DNA of 64,000 nucleotides. Origin: PGYR01 sp034670025. GTDB taxonomy: Bacteria > Bacteroidota > Ignavibacteria > Kapaibacteriales > UBA2268. The stretch covers positions 208,448 through 272,447 of the forward strand of contig JAXMOE010000004.1 in assembly GCA_034670025.1 (NCBI GenBank). Reading direction: 5' to 3'. Below, piece by piece: positions 18,776-27,697 of the stretch. Under the pieces are notes generated by a model. That model saw only the letters and a program-made list of their open reading frames with translations, was not told the DNA's origin and ran no database searches. Every line of letters begins with the position of its first letter. The first letter of the stretch is position 1. The position numbers and the translations under genes are program-made.

Positions 18776-19547
18776 TAGAATAAAATATCTCCCATTTTTA
18801 CTAATAGCCCTCTTAGTAGGAGAGCTAAAATCTGAGCAGTTCCACTTGCGAGAAATGGTTTATGTTTCCGCTGGTGGAGTTTATGGAGCAAGCTCGGCAG
18901 AGTTTATGTCTATTTATGAGAACCAAATCGGTGGGAACAACGTCAACTTCAAACACACTCCTGCGTTCGGATTGGGGCTAAAAGCTTGGATAAACGATAA
19001 TTACAGAGTTAGCTTACACTCCGAGTATTTTGATTCCAAATTGCAAGACAGCTATTTTGAATTTGACTCACTGCAACTTGGAACAGTAGAGCGAAATATC
19101 ATTCAAAAAATAGAATCCACTACTATACCAATTATCGCCTCAATAGACTACATACCAATAGAACAACAGTTCAAAACTTACCTGACTTTTGGTGCAGGAG
19201 TAGCTATATCAAAAGTAAAATGGCAAGAAAACGTAAGCAGCAGCAGAGTAAGTGATTTCAGAACAGGTGGCACACACTACAACACAACAGACATAGTGCC
19301 AATGCTACGTGGAGGTTTGGGGGTAGAATTAGACTTTGACAAACCAGTGGCAGGCGAAGTAATTGGTAGTCTCACCTTTGAACTCACATATTCCTATATG
19401 TTCAGAAATTTGGCAATGTATGATAATATTAAAAATCAATTGGACGATGAATCGTTTACATTACCAAATACCGTTGAGTTCTTACCAGGATATTTATCAC
19501 TAAAATTACAATTCGGTATAGAATATTTCCAAACAATTGGTAAATAA
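18765..19547 (+). CDS. Outer-membrane beta-barrel protein
   Basis: A 260-residue exported protein. After a signal peptide (IKYLPFLLIALLVGELKS) come alternating hydrophobic strands with aromatic ends: FGLGLKAWINDNYRVSLHSE, FKTYLTFGAGVAIS, and a final strand LSLKLQFGIEYFQ. This is typical of small eight- to ten-strand barrels (OmpW/porin-like). No ATG lies upstream of the signal peptide in frame; the start is a TTG at 18765, inside the end of accD, suggesting translational coupling. The specific function is not recognisable. Confidence 0.75.
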   Translation: MVSDRIKYLPFLLIALLVGELKSEQFHLREMVYVSAGGVYGASSAEFMSIYENQIGGNNVNFKHTPAFGLGLKAWINDNYRVSLHSEYFDSKLQDSYFEFDSLQLGTVERNIIQKIESTTIPIIASIDYIPIEQQFKTYLTFGAGVAISKVKWQENVSSSRVSDFRTGGTHYNTTDIVPMLRGGLGVELDFDKPVAGEVIGSLTFELTYSYMFRNLAMYDNIKNQLDDESFTLPNTVEFLPGYLSLKLQFGIEYFQTIGK

Positions 19548-19602
19548 TCAAAATTTGATTAGATTGTTTTGGTCACAGTTCTTTAAATTAATACATAATG
19601 CT

Positions 19603-19609
19603 AAGGAGG
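19603..19609 (+). promoter_or_regulatory. Strong ribosome binding site of hpf
   Basis: AAGGAGG lies 5 nt before the ATG at 19615. It is one of the few strong Shine-Dalgarno sequences in the window and decides the start against the in-frame upstream codon at 19537. Confidence 0.85.
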
Positions 19610-19614
19610 CAAAC

Positions 19615-19947
19615 ATGACTACGGAAGTAACATTCAGACACTTTAAATCGAAACACCCACAATTACACGACATGGCTTTGGAAGCAGCCGATGGGTTCAC
19701 TCAATTCAATGGCTCTATTTTGAGTACTCACGTAGAGTTCATCAATGAATCAGAAGAAAAAGTAGTGAAATTCACTGTCAACGCTAATGGTAAAGTGTTA
19801 GTGTCGAACGACAAAACAGATGATTTCAAAAAGAGTTTAGCTGGAGCTGAAGACAAATTAATTAGACAATTAAGAAAGTTGAAAACTAAGCAACAAGATC
19901 ACGATCACGAACGATTTGAACCAGAAACAGACAAGCCTGAATATTAA
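19615..19947 (+). CDS. hpf: Ribosome hibernation promoting factor (short HPF/RaiA family)
   Basis: A 110-residue protein of the S30AE family, which binds the 30S decoding site and helps inactivate ribosomes in stationary phase or stress. The fold is visible as TEVTFRHFKSKHPQLHDMAL, then LSTHVEFINESEEKVVKFTVNANGK, then a helix DDFKKSLAGAEDKLIRQLRKLKT and a charged tail. It lacks the C-terminal dimerisation domain of long HPF. It starts at the ATG at 19615 with a strong AAGGAGG. It is followed by a rho-independent terminator and then hprK, echoing the hpf-hprK proximity in the rpoN region of proteobacteria. Confidence 0.85.
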   Translation: MTTEVTFRHFKSKHPQLHDMALEAADGFTQFNGSILSTHVEFINESEEKVVKFTVNANGKVLVSNDKTDDFKKSLAGAEDKLIRQLRKLKTKQQDHDHERFEPETDKPEY

Positions 19948-19968
19948 ATCGAAATATTTTTTTCAGTA

Positions 19969-20000
19969 GGAGGTATATTTATTTATACCTCCCTTTTTTA
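19969..20000 (+). terminator. Rho-independent terminator after hpf
   Basis: Stem GGAGGTATA (19969-19977) and TATACCTCC (19984-19992) with a six-base loop, followed by CTTTTTTA. It sits 22 nt after the hpf stop and just before hprK, so hprK probably has its own promoter or depends on read-through. Confidence 0.88.
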
Positions 20001-20014
20001 TTATAATTGATAAT

Positions 20015-21025
20015 ATGTTTGACAAACTAAAAGAAATAAGAAAAAAAGAAGTAGAAGTTTCTGCTATCCTCAAATCACCAGTAAAGTTAAAAAACTTAAC
20101 TGGCGAAATTGGTTTGGAAAACGTAATATCAGAAGCACACGTACACAGACCCCAACTCGCACTCGCTGGCTTTACTGATTTGTTCAACTATTCCGATGTT
20201 CAGATAATAGGCAACACCGAGATTTATTATCTCAAATCTATCGGAGCTGTAAAAGCAAAAGAAAGTTTTAACAACATTGTGAAGTTTGACATTCCTTGCC
20301 TTATCGTTACTAACAACAACGATTTGGAAGATGATTACATAGACATAGCAAAACAAAATAATGTTCCTGTATTCAAAACTGAGTTAGATACTACAACAGC
20401 AATTTCAGTTCTATCTGTATTCTTGAACGATATGTTCTCTCCTCACGTCAACTTACACGGCTCATTTATTGATGTATATGGAGTAGGGTTACTGTTCACA
20501 GGTGGTAGCGGAATAGGTAAAAGTGAAATTGCTCTTGATTTGGTAGAGCGTGGGCATCGGTTAGTAGCAGACGATGTGGTAATACTCAACAACAACACTG
20601 GCACTGCACTAATGGGGACTGGCACAAACTTAGTCCAACACTTTATGGAAATCCGTGGGCTTGGGATAATAGATGTGAGGCGAATGTTCGGTATCCGCTC
20701 TATTCGTTACCAAAAAAGATTAGAAATAATAGTAGAGTTAGAAGTTTGGGACAGTAAGGGCGATTATACCAGAACGGGACTGGAAGAAAAACACACTCAA
20801 ATACTTGGTGTGGACATTATGACAGTCAAACTCCCAATATTCCCAGGTAAAAACATAACGGTGATTGCTGAAACTATTGCACTAAACTACTTACTCAAAA
20901 CGTATGGGTATAATGCTTCGGAAGTTTTCACAAATAAGTTAAATGAAACTATTCTTAATAAAAGCACTAAGAAAAATAATATAGATGATAGAATAATAAA
21001 CTATTTCCAAGGTGACTTGGAATAA
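20015..21025 (+). CDS. hprK: HPr kinase/phosphorylase
   Basis: Phosphorylates and dephosphorylates a serine on HPr, linking metabolic state to PTS or nitrogen control. The 336-residue protein has an N-terminal DRTGG-like domain and the catalytic domain with P-loop GGSGIGKSE (residues 163-171). The catalytic domain also holds the ADDVV segment and the HprK signature LMGTGTNLVQHFMEIRGLGI, continuing with DVRRMFGIRSI. Length fits the family (about 310-340). No HPr gene is in the window. The ATG at 20015 lies 15 nt after a terminator. The following dsbD gene starts 13 nt downstream. Confidence 0.95.
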   Translation: MFDKLKEIRKKEVEVSAILKSPVKLKNLTGEIGLENVISEAHVHRPQLALAGFTDLFNYSDVQIIGNTEIYYLKSIGAVKAKESFNNIVKFDIPCLIVTNNNDLEDDYIDIAKQNNVPVFKTELDTTTAISVLSVFLNDMFSPHVNLHGSFIDVYGVGLLFTGGSGIGKSEIALDLVERGHRLVADDVVILNNNTGTALMGTGTNLVQHFMEIRGLGIIDVRRMFGIRSIRYQKRLEIIVELEVWDSKGDYTRTGLEEKHTQILGVDIMTVKLPIFPGKNITVIAETIALNYLLKTYGYNASEVFTNKLNETILNKSTKKNNIDDRIINYFQGDLE

Positions 21026-21038
21026 AGAGAGACACTTT

Positions 21039-22991
21039 ATGAAAAAAATAATAATCCCGTTAATTCTGTTTTTTGCACTATTTGCAAATTCACACTCACA
21101 ACAAGGCAGCGAACACCTAAAACTCGACGCTCAACCATCACAAACTGAAGTAAAAGAAGGAGATGAGTTCTTCTTGAAATTCAATTTTGATGTTGCAAAG
21201 CATTGGTACACCTACGATTTTGTAATGCAGGTAAGCGATGAAGGTATTGGGCCAATGGAAACACAATTGGCAATACTCAGTGAGGAAATGGCAGAAATAA
21301 ATGGCGAAATTATTAAGCCAACCCCAGAGAAGAAATTCGACGAAGGATTCCAATTCGATGTTACTTATTACAAAGGTAACTTTGATGTAATATTACCAGT
21401 CAAAGCTCTGAAAGACATCAACTTTGAATCAGACGAGATGATGGTAGAAGTTTACATTCAACTTTGTGATACCACACGATGCTTACCTCCTGAACCTTAT
21501 GAGTTAAAAGTTGGTAACGAAGTATTTTCTCCTCAAGACTATGATTTCTTTGTTAACAGAAACGAAGCCGCATTAGAAGGCACTGATGATAAGAAAGAAG
21601 TAATAGTAACAGAGTCGAGTGCAGAAATAGAAGAAACAAAGAAGAAAGGCATTTGGTCATTCCTTTGGTTTTCTATGTTAGCAGGGGCGGCTGCATTGCT
21701 AACTCCTTGCGTGTTCCCAATGATTCCGATTACTGTATCATTCTTTACAAAAAGAGCAGAAAATTCTAAAGCAAAAGGACTAAGAGATTCAACAATCTAC
21801 GCTTTGGGTATTATTATCACATTCACAGGTATTGGGTTTGCATTAGCGGCTATATTAGGGCCATCCGGTATTCGTGACTTTGCCGCCGATGGGTGGGTAA
21901 ATATGTTCATCGCAGCCATATTTATTGTATTTGCATTGAATCTATTCGGTGCATTTGAAATACAACTACCTACTGGTATGATGAACAAGCTGAATAAGAA
22001 AACTCAAGGTGCTGGCATAGGGTCTATTCTTGTTATGGGGCTTGTGTTCTCACTTACTTCATTTACTTGTACTGTGCCGTTTGTTGGTTCAGCATTGATT
22101 TCGGCAACTGGTGGTGAGTGGTTCTATCCCGTTATAGGTATGTTAGGATTCTCTACCGTATTCGCACTCCCGTTCTTCATCTTTGCACTAATTCCTTCGG
22201 CTATGAACAAGCTACCAAAAGCTGGCGGTTGGATGAACAACGTAAAAGTAATTATGGGATTCTTAGAAGTAGCAGCCGCAGTCAAGTTCATTTCCAATGC
22301 TGATTTGGTTTGGGAATGGGGAATTATGCCAAGAGACTTCTTCCTTGCAATATGGATTATATGTGGTATCCTTATAGTTGCTTACCTTTTAGGTGCATTC
22401 CGTATGAAATTAGATTCTGAAATATCAACACTAAGCGCAGCAAGAATCGTTTGGGCGATTATATTTGGGTCAATCACTGTTTACCTAATTCCAGGTATGT
22501 TCGGTAAAGGTCTTGGTGAATTAGATGCATTCTTGCCACCAAAAGGTTACCTGAACGCAAGTGCAGCATCAGTCTCATCAGCAAGTGGTGGTGATATGTT
22601 TGGAGGTGGTACAAATGCAAAAAAATCTGTCTGGTATAATAATTATGAAGAAGCACTTGCAATAGCTAAAGAAGAAAACAAACCTATTTTTGTAGATTTC
22701 ACTGGTTGGACTTGTACTAACTGTAGATGGATGGAATCGAACGTATTCCCTCTACCAGAAGTACAGGAATATTTCTCAGGGATGATAAACGTGAAGCTAT
22801 ATACGGACAGAAGAAAAGAACCCGAGTTGAGTAACAAGAACTTTCAGGAAGAAAGATTCAACTCAATCGAATTGCCACTATATGTGATATTAACTCCCGA
22901 TGAGGAGCTAATCGGTACAAAAGCATTCACTCGTGATTTGCAAGAGTTCTTAGACTTTTTAGACAAAGGAAAGCAGTCAATCGGCAGTTAG
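21039..22991 (+). CDS. dsbD: Thiol:disulfide interchange protein DsbD
   Basis: Moves reducing power from cytoplasmic thioredoxin across the inner membrane to periplasmic thiol proteins. The 650-residue protein shows signal peptide KKIIIPLILFFALFANSHS and an N-terminal DsbD-alpha-like beta domain with cysteines C143 and C148 (LCDTTRC). It then has an eight-helix CcdA-like membrane domain with LLTPCVFPMIPITV and SFTCTVPF holding the two membrane cysteines. A C-terminal thioredoxin domain has CTNC at 559-562. All six functional cysteines are present. The frame opens at a GTG at 21012, but the ATG at 21039 starts right at the signal peptide. It probably supplies electrons to the TlpA-like proteins encoded elsewhere in the window. 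Confidence 0.94.
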   Translation: MKKIIIPLILFFALFANSHSQQGSEHLKLDAQPSQTEVKEGDEFFLKFNFDVAKHWYTYDFVMQVSDEGIGPMETQLAILSEEMAEINGEIIKPTPEKKFDEGFQFDVTYYKGNFDVILPVKALKDINFESDEMMVEVYIQLCDTTRCLPPEPYELKVGNEVFSPQDYDFFVNRNEAALEGTDDKKEVIVTESSAEIEETKKKGIWSFLWFSMLAGAAALLTPCVFPMIPITVSFFTKRAENSKAKGLRDSTIYALGIIITFTGIGFALAAILGPSGIRDFAADGWVNMFIAAIFIVFALNLFGAFEIQLPTGMMNKLNKKTQGAGIGSILVMGLVFSLTSFTCTVPFVGSALISATGGEWFYPVIGMLGFSTVFALPFFIFALIPSAMNKLPKAGGWMNNVKVIMGFLEVAAAVKFISNADLVWEWGIMPRDFFLAIWIICGILIVAYLLGAFRMKLDSEISTLSAARIVWAIIFGSITVYLIPGMFGKGLGELDAFLPPKGYLNASAASVSSASGGDMFGGGTNAKKSVWYNNYEEALAIAKEENKPIFVDFTGWTCTNCRWMESNVFPLPEVQEYFSGMINVKLYTDRRKEPELSNKNFQEERFNSIELPLYVILTPDEELIGTKAFTRDLQEFLDFLDKGKQSIGS

Positions 22992-23012
22992 CCACAGTAT
23001 AATTAGAAATTT

Positions 23013-23909
23013 TTACAGCCCTTCTACAAATCTAGTATCTTCGTTATACTTTGTAGTGGGGCTTTTTACTACCATATTATCAATCAATCTTGTCTTACCC
23101 AATATAGCACCTATAAGTAATACTATCTTCTCCCCTTCCTCGAACACAGTTGGTTCAGCCATATCATCGCCATTGGCAGATACTGCATAATCAACTTTCA
23201 ATGTATCCAGTCTGCGAAGCCTTTCAAGCAAGAAAGCATTGATTAATTTTCTATTTCTCTCGCCTTTATCTATGTATTCTTTAGTTGCGAGTAGTGATTG
23301 GTGTAATATCTTAGCGTTGTCTTTCTGCTCTTCAGTCAGGTATTTGTTCCTCGAACTCATAGCCAAGCCATTTTGTTCGCGAACTATAGGAGCAATAACT
23401 ATATTGACACCATATTTCATATTAGATTCCAATCTCTTCACTACCAAACTTTGCTGGTAATCCTTTTGACCAAAGAAAGCATGAGTTGGAATAGCCGCAT
23501 TGAACAGCTTTGCAACTACTGTAGCCACACCATCGAAAAAGTGGGGGCGTGGTTTCCCTTCGAATATATATGCTAATTCACCAACAGACACAGTAGTGGT
23601 ATGTAGTTCATCATACATCTCATCTCTGCTCGGAGCAAACAGCACATCGGAGCCAGCTTTCTTGGCAATATTATAATCGTGCTCAAAATCCCTGGGGTAA
23701 GAATCGTAATCTTCGTGGGGAGCAAACTGAGTTGGATTTACAAATAGAGTCGTTATCACAATGTCGCATTGCTCAATGGCTAACTCAACCAAAGAAGCAT
23801 GACCAGCGTGGAGAGAACCCATAGTAGGTACAAGCCCAACCGAATTGCCTTCACTTCTTTGCTTTATTGAATATTCACGCAACTCGTTGATTTCCCTAAT
23901 TACCTTCAT
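23013..23909 (-). CDS. panC: Pantothenate synthetase
   Basis: Joins pantoate and beta-alanine with ATP to form pantothenate, the coenzyme A precursor. The 298-residue protein has the nucleotidyl-transferase motif HAGH (residues 34-37, in VPTMGSLHAGHASLV), FVNPTQFAPHEDYDSYPR, the FFGQKDYQQ segment, and a KMSKS-like MSSRN. It is the last gene of the HIT-ksgA-PAP2-yigZ-panC operon; its ATG overlaps the yigZ stop (ATGA). It converges on dsbD with a 21-nt gap and no clear terminator. Confidence 0.95.
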   Translation of the reverse strand: MKVIREINELREYSIKQRSEGNSVGLVPTMGSLHAGHASLVELAIEQCDIVITTLFVNPTQFAPHEDYDSYPRDFEHDYNIAKKAGSDVLFAPSRDEMYDELHTTTVSVGELAYIFEGKPRPHFFDGVATVVAKLFNAAIPTHAFFGQKDYQQSLVVKRLESNMKYGVNIVIAPIVREQNGLAMSSRNKYLTEEQKDNAKILHQSLLATKEYIDKGERNRKLINAFLLERLRRLDTLKVDYAVSANGDDMAEPTVFEEGEKIVLLIGAILGKTRLIDNMVVKSPTTKYNEDTRFVEGL

Positions 23910-24508
23910 TGTACCTCTCTGCTGCCCGACCTATCTGCCGTCATTTCTGTTATTTTTTTTCTAAATTCATCTACTTTTGAAACTGGTATATCAGCCACTA
24001 TCTCAATAGTATCAGTGTAAACTTCCTCGAACGAAACCGCATACTCATCTAACAATCTCTTGATTGTATTTATATCATCGTAAGTAGTGAACACATTTAC
24101 TTTCTTAGTAATATCTATTTTCTTTCGAACACAAGTTTTTATCACTTCTTCTGCTGTACCACCATAAGCTCTAGCCAAACCGCCAACACCCAGCTTTGTG
24201 CCACCATAGAAACGAGTCACAACGACCAACACATCAGATATTTTATACTTTTTTATAGCGAATAGTATTGGGTTTCCAGCTGAGCCGTTTGGTTCACCAT
24301 CATCATTAGCCCTGTATTCCAATCCATCTGAACCAATAATATAGGCATAGCAATTGTGGGTTGCGTCATAGTGTTCTTTACGTACTTTTCGCAAAAACTC
24401 GTCAGCCTCTTCTTTAGAATCAATTGGAAATATAGCAGCAACAAATCTGCTTCCCTTTATCTTATCTTCGTAAGTCTTTGGCTCTGCTATTGTATAGTAA
24501 TAATCCAT
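23906..24508 (-). CDS. yigZ: YigZ/IMPACT family protein
   Basis: A 200-residue member of the YigZ (UPF0029/IMPACT) family. The N-terminal domain carries the family signature NDDGEPNGSAGNPILFAI and VVVTRFYGGTKLGVGGLARA. The C-terminal ferredoxin-like domain follows from about residue 135. Family members are linked to translation or stress regulation, but the biochemical role in bacteria is unclear. The ATG at 24508 lies one base after the PAP2 gene stop, and the stop overlaps panC. Confidence 0.92.
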   Translation of the reverse strand: MDYYYTIAEPKTYEDKIKGSRFVAAIFPIDSKEEADEFLRKVRKEHYDATHNCYAYIIGSDGLEYRANDDGEPNGSAGNPILFAIKKYKISDVLVVVTRFYGGTKLGVGGLARAYGGTAEEVIKTCVRKKIDITKKVNVFTTYDDINTIKRLLDEYAVSFEEVYTDTIEIVADIPVSKVDEFRKKITEMTADRSGSREVQ

Positions 24509-24509
24509 A

Positions 24510-25445
24510 TCACTTAGATTTATAAAATCCTTTGTTCCTTAAAAATTGTTCAATCTTTGGTTCTAGCCAAAGTGTAAGTAGTGCAAATGCGATACCTGCT
24601 ATAACGTCAACTACATAGTGGTAGCGGAGATAAATAGTTGAAAATATCAAACTACACCCAATTACCAACACAAACCACTTGTATTTAGATTTGAATTGGA
24701 ATGCCAGCACCATAGTTATAAAAGTCATCATAGTGTGACCACTGGGCATACAATCTCTGTTAACTATATCAGCTGGATTTGCCATTCCTGGCATTACCCC
24801 ACCACCGGCATTGACCATATCTCTGAATGTATTAGTAAGCCACAACCCCGGCAGTTCAGCATTTAAACTACCAAAATCATGGATGATAAAACGAGGACCA
24901 ATTGCTGGCATAAAGAAATAAAGCAAATAGGAAACAAAAAATCCAAATATTACCATTCGGGCGAATTCAAAAAATTTATCATCTTCTCTGTTCGTAAATT
25001 CAACTCCCAAAATAAATGGAAGTACGTAGAACATCATATAAGTAATCTGCAGATACTCCGTTAGCAATGGGAATGAGAACTGAGCCATCCATTCCGTAGG
25101 GTTAACCCCGAATAAGAAATAATCCCATTCTATAAGGAGTAAATCGTAATCGTTAGGATTAACTAAGGGGATAAACAGGTGTATATTGCTGTAAATAAAG
25201 AATATAATTGGCATTATGTACAGCCGTCTAACCAGCTGAAACACCTTACCTCCCCTATACTTACTACTAAAGATAGCAAAAGAAACGACAGCAACTGAAA
25301 CTACAAGATAAGACAGTACATTCAAAAAAGGAGTTTCTAACTGACCCCAAAACACAAGGCTCAGGATAGTATAAAGCACCAGCATACCCAGCGTATAGGC
25401 ATCAGTAATGGTTAGTACATTTACTATATTTTTAATCTTATCCAA
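24510..25445 (-). CDS. PAP2-family membrane phosphatase/transferase
   Basis: A 311-residue integral membrane protein with about six or seven hydrophobic helices. The PAP2/lipid phosphatase signature is visible: PSGHTMMTF (motif 2), and RYHYVVDVIAG near the C-terminus (motif 3, catalytic His and Asp). The long N-terminal membrane half resembles the inositol phosphorylceramide synthase-like branch. The substrate is probably a lipid phosphate or lipid-linked sugar; this cannot be settled from sequence. No ATG is available before residue 21; the TTG at 25445 overlaps the end of ksgA by 8 nt. Confidence 0.85.
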   Translation of the reverse strand: MDKIKNIVNVLTITDAYTLGMLVLYTILSLVFWGQLETPFLNVLSYLVVSVAVVSFAIFSSKYRGGKVFQLVRRLYIMPIIFFIYSNIHLFIPLVNPNDYDLLLIEWDYFLFGVNPTEWMAQFSFPLLTEYLQITYMMFYVLPFILGVEFTNREDDKFFEFARMVIFGFFVSYLLYFFMPAIGPRFIIHDFGSLNAELPGLWLTNTFRDMVNAGGGVMPGMANPADIVNRDCMPSGHTMMTFITMVLAFQFKSKYKWFVLVIGCSLIFSTIYLRYHYVVDVIAGIAFALLTLWLEPKIEQFLRNKGFYKSK

Positions 25446-26241
25446 TATTACGTTCTGTTACGCTTTCATATAATAATTTAAAATCTTCTAATGTCAGATT
25501 TTCAGCACGCAAATTTAACATTTCTTTTATATTTTTATCTAAACTTGGGTCATCAACGAATTGCTTGTAATCTTCCTTTGAATTGAAATAAGATTTTATT
25601 GAATTAGATAGCTTTTTTCTTCTATTGTTGAACGACGCTTTGATAAACCTGTGTAATTTATAATCAAACTTACCTTTATCAAAAGTAATTTTCACAACAG
25701 AAGAAGTCACCTTGGGTGGTGGTTTGAACGCTGAAGCTGGTACATCGAATAGCTTTTCTGAAGTGCCACACATCAAAATAGCTAGAGTAAGAATGCCGTA
25801 TTCACGAGAATTAGGCCCCGAGACTATCCTGTCAGCTAACTCTTTTTGTATCATAAAAGTGAAGCTTTCTATTTTGTCAGAATGTTCTAATAATTTAAAA
25901 ATAATCTGGGTTGAAATATAGTAAGGCAGATTCCCAATTATCTTGGCTTTTTTGTCATCTTTCAATAGTTCAGACATATCCTGCTTTAGTATATCTATGT
26001 TTATAATATTGAGCTTAGGATATTTCTTAGCTAATATTCTGACTGCCCTCTGGTCTATTTCTATACATACCAAATCATCAGTCAAATCAATCAAATACTT
26101 AGTCAAAGCCCCAGTACCAGGTCCAATCTCTATCAAATAGTCACCTTCTTGAACTTCTGGTGCTTCTGCAATTCTTTGCGAAACAGACTCATCAATCAAG
26201 AAGTTCTGCCCTAATGATTTTTTATGTTTTATTTTATCCAA
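25438..26241 (-). CDS. rsmA: 16S rRNA dimethyladenosine transferase
   Basis: Dimethylates two adjacent adenines in helix 45 of 16S rRNA (KsgA/RsmA). The 267-residue protein shows the usual start KKSLGQNFLIDESV, SAM-binding IEIGPGTGALT, and catalytic GNLPYYIST. A C-terminal helical domain ends in a LNLRAENLTLEDFKLL helix. No ATG lies near the conserved N-terminus. The TTG at 26241, with AGGGA just upstream, is the likely start. It is second in the HIT-ksgA-PAP2-yigZ-panC operon. Confidence 0.95.
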   Translation of the reverse strand: MDKIKHKKSLGQNFLIDESVSQRIAEAPEVQEGDYLIEIGPGTGALTKYLIDLTDDLVCIEIDQRAVRILAKKYPKLNIINIDILKQDMSELLKDDKKAKIIGNLPYYISTQIIFKLLEHSDKIESFTFMIQKELADRIVSGPNSREYGILTLAILMCGTSEKLFDVPASAFKPPPKVTSSVVKITFDKGKFDYKLHRFIKASFNNRRKKLSNSIKSYFNSKEDYKQFVDDPSLDKNIKEMLNLRAENLTLEDFKLLYESVTERNIG

Positions 26242-26247
26242 ACTTCC

Positions 26248-26748
26248 CTATCTGTGTTTTTCGAATGCTACGATTAATTTATTTCTCGAATCTTCCATAG
26301 ATTCATTTATTACTTTGTAATCACCGACAACAGCCGTGAAATTAGTGTCACCACTCCACCTCGGTACTACATGAAAGTGCAAATGCCCCGGCAAACCAGC
26401 CCCCGATGCTGCTCCAGAGTTTAGTCCAACATTATAGCCCTGAGGACTAAATGCCTCTTCTATAACTATTGTAGAAAGGTTAATCACCTCCATCAGTTCT
26501 GCTCTTGTTTCTGCACTAAGATCTGACAAACTCGGCTTATGTTCCAACGGGGTTATGAGCAGATGACCACTATTATAAGGGTATCTATTCATAAGCACAA
26601 AGGCATTGTCAAAGCGAGCTATTACCAAATTTTCTTCATCTTCATCAGGGTTTTCAATAGCGTGGCAAACAAAACATTCGTCTATTTGTTTCTTATTTTT
26701 GAAAGAACCAATATACTTTGATCTCCACGGCGACCACATCTGTTCCAT
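26248..26748 (-). CDS. HIT-family nucleotide hydrolase
   Basis: A 166-residue histidine-triad protein. The catalytic triad reads HLHFHVV near residue 122, with the GLPGHLHFHVVPRW context of Ap4A-phosphorylase/HIT proteins. An N-terminal CxxC (ECFVC) suggests a bound zinc. The opening EQMWSPWRSKYI is typical of the actinobacterial and Bacteroidota HIT branch. Likely a dinucleoside polyphosphate or nucleotide phosphoramidate hydrolase. It is the first gene of the five-gene minus-strand operon. Confidence 0.93.
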   Translation of the reverse strand: MEQMWSPWRSKYIGSFKNKKQIDECFVCHAIENPDEDEENLVIARFDNAFVLMNRYPYNSGHLLITPLEHKPSLSDLSAETRAELMEVINLSTIVIEEAFSPQGYNVGLNSGAASGAGLPGHLHFHVVPRWSGDTNFTAVVGDYKVINESMEDSRNKLIVAFEKHR

Positions 26749-26784
26749 TATTCTATTGCTGTTTTTGATTAATAATTATGCTAA

Positions 26785-26827
26785 ATATAAAAAAAATGCT
26801 TGTAATTTTAGTCAAACTACAAGCATT
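26785..26827 (-). terminator. Rho-independent terminator of the surface-protein operon
   Basis: On the minus strand, stem AATGCTTGTA (26827-26818) pairs with TACAAGCATT (26804-26795) across a 13-base loop and runs into a T tract (26794 leftwards). It ends transcription after the beta-barrel gene and separates it from the HIT operon. Confidence 0.85.
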
Positions 26828-26850
26828 AGTAAATTTACTTTTATTCAAAT

Positions 26851-27684
26851 TTAGAATATAGTAGATGGGAATCTAATATCAACACCAAATTGCATTGCAC
26901 TTACTCTCCAGTCATCGTCAGCAGACAAGTTAGTAACACCAAAGTTATAGTTGAAATTAGGTACAACATACATACCGTTATTTAAAATAATCTCATATTG
27001 AACACCAAATTTTAAACCGAAACGGAATGCTTCTGAATTTTCTATTTCGCCGTCTTTTACGATTAGCGTTCTACCATCATCAGAATAAGTCGCACCAGCT
27101 TCTTGTTCAAATCTTGCATTATCTGGAGTAACCAATTGAAACAACTGATTTTGGTCTTTAGTCATAGCAAAATCAAATGTTGGACCTACGATTACACCAA
27201 ATTCAGTGTCAAACAAATTCAACTTGTACTGAGCTTCAAATGTTATCATATCATAAACAACTTCATTTACGTGATTAGTTGAACTATTAACTATTTCCGA
27301 TTCGCCAGTATCAGTATTTATTAAGTTAGATGGGTATTCATCACCAGTAACTTCAAAATTCGCTGGCATAGAGTTATAAAGCAATCTTGCAATTATTGAC
27401 TGAGTTGAATTTTTTGCTCCACCAAGTAGATATTCAAATGATATACCAAAAAAGTAACCATTGGCAGACCCATTTTCAAATACTGGACAAAGAAAGTCTT
27501 GCTCACCAAACGAACTCAATTCGGCAGAGTGAAGTACCCTATTATAACCTACTACAGGACCAAAATAAAATGGTATTGCCTCTTTCTGAGGTGCTAAGGG
27601 GTTATTTTGACCAAACGAAGGTGCCGTTCCAGCCATAATTATTATAAAAATTGTCAGTGTAAACTTTTGTAAACCATTGGACAT
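26851..27684 (-). CDS. Outer-membrane beta-barrel protein
   Basis: A 277-residue exported protein with signal peptide LTIFIIIMAGTAPSFGQ. The mature part opens with IPFYFGPVVGYNRV and alternates beta strands and polar loops, ending in a strand with terminal phenylalanine (GVDIRFPSTIF), a usual signal for insertion by the BAM complex. It has two cysteines at most and no catalytic motif. It lies 13 nt after the IgGFc-type T9SS protein gene, so the two are probably co-expressed. A porin or anchor role is inference. Confidence 0.8.
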   Translation of the reverse strand: MSNGLQKFTLTIFIIIMAGTAPSFGQNNPLAPQKEAIPFYFGPVVGYNRVLHSAELSSFGEQDFLCPVFENGSANGYFFGISFEYLLGGAKNSTQSIIARLLYNSMPANFEVTGDEYPSNLINTDTGESEIVNSSTNHVNEVVYDMITFEAQYKLNLFDTEFGVIVGPTFDFAMTKDQNQLFQLVTPDNARFEQEAGATYSDDGRTLIVKDGEIENSEAFRFGLKFGVQYEIILNNGMYVVPNFNYNFGVTNLSADDDWRVSAMQFGVDIRFPSTIF

Positions 27685-27697
27685 AATTTAAACCTTG

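Noticed and set aside
18376..18891. 171-residue minus-strand open frame over accD
   Set aside because: Antisense shadow of accD; the plus-strand product is recognisable and conserved.
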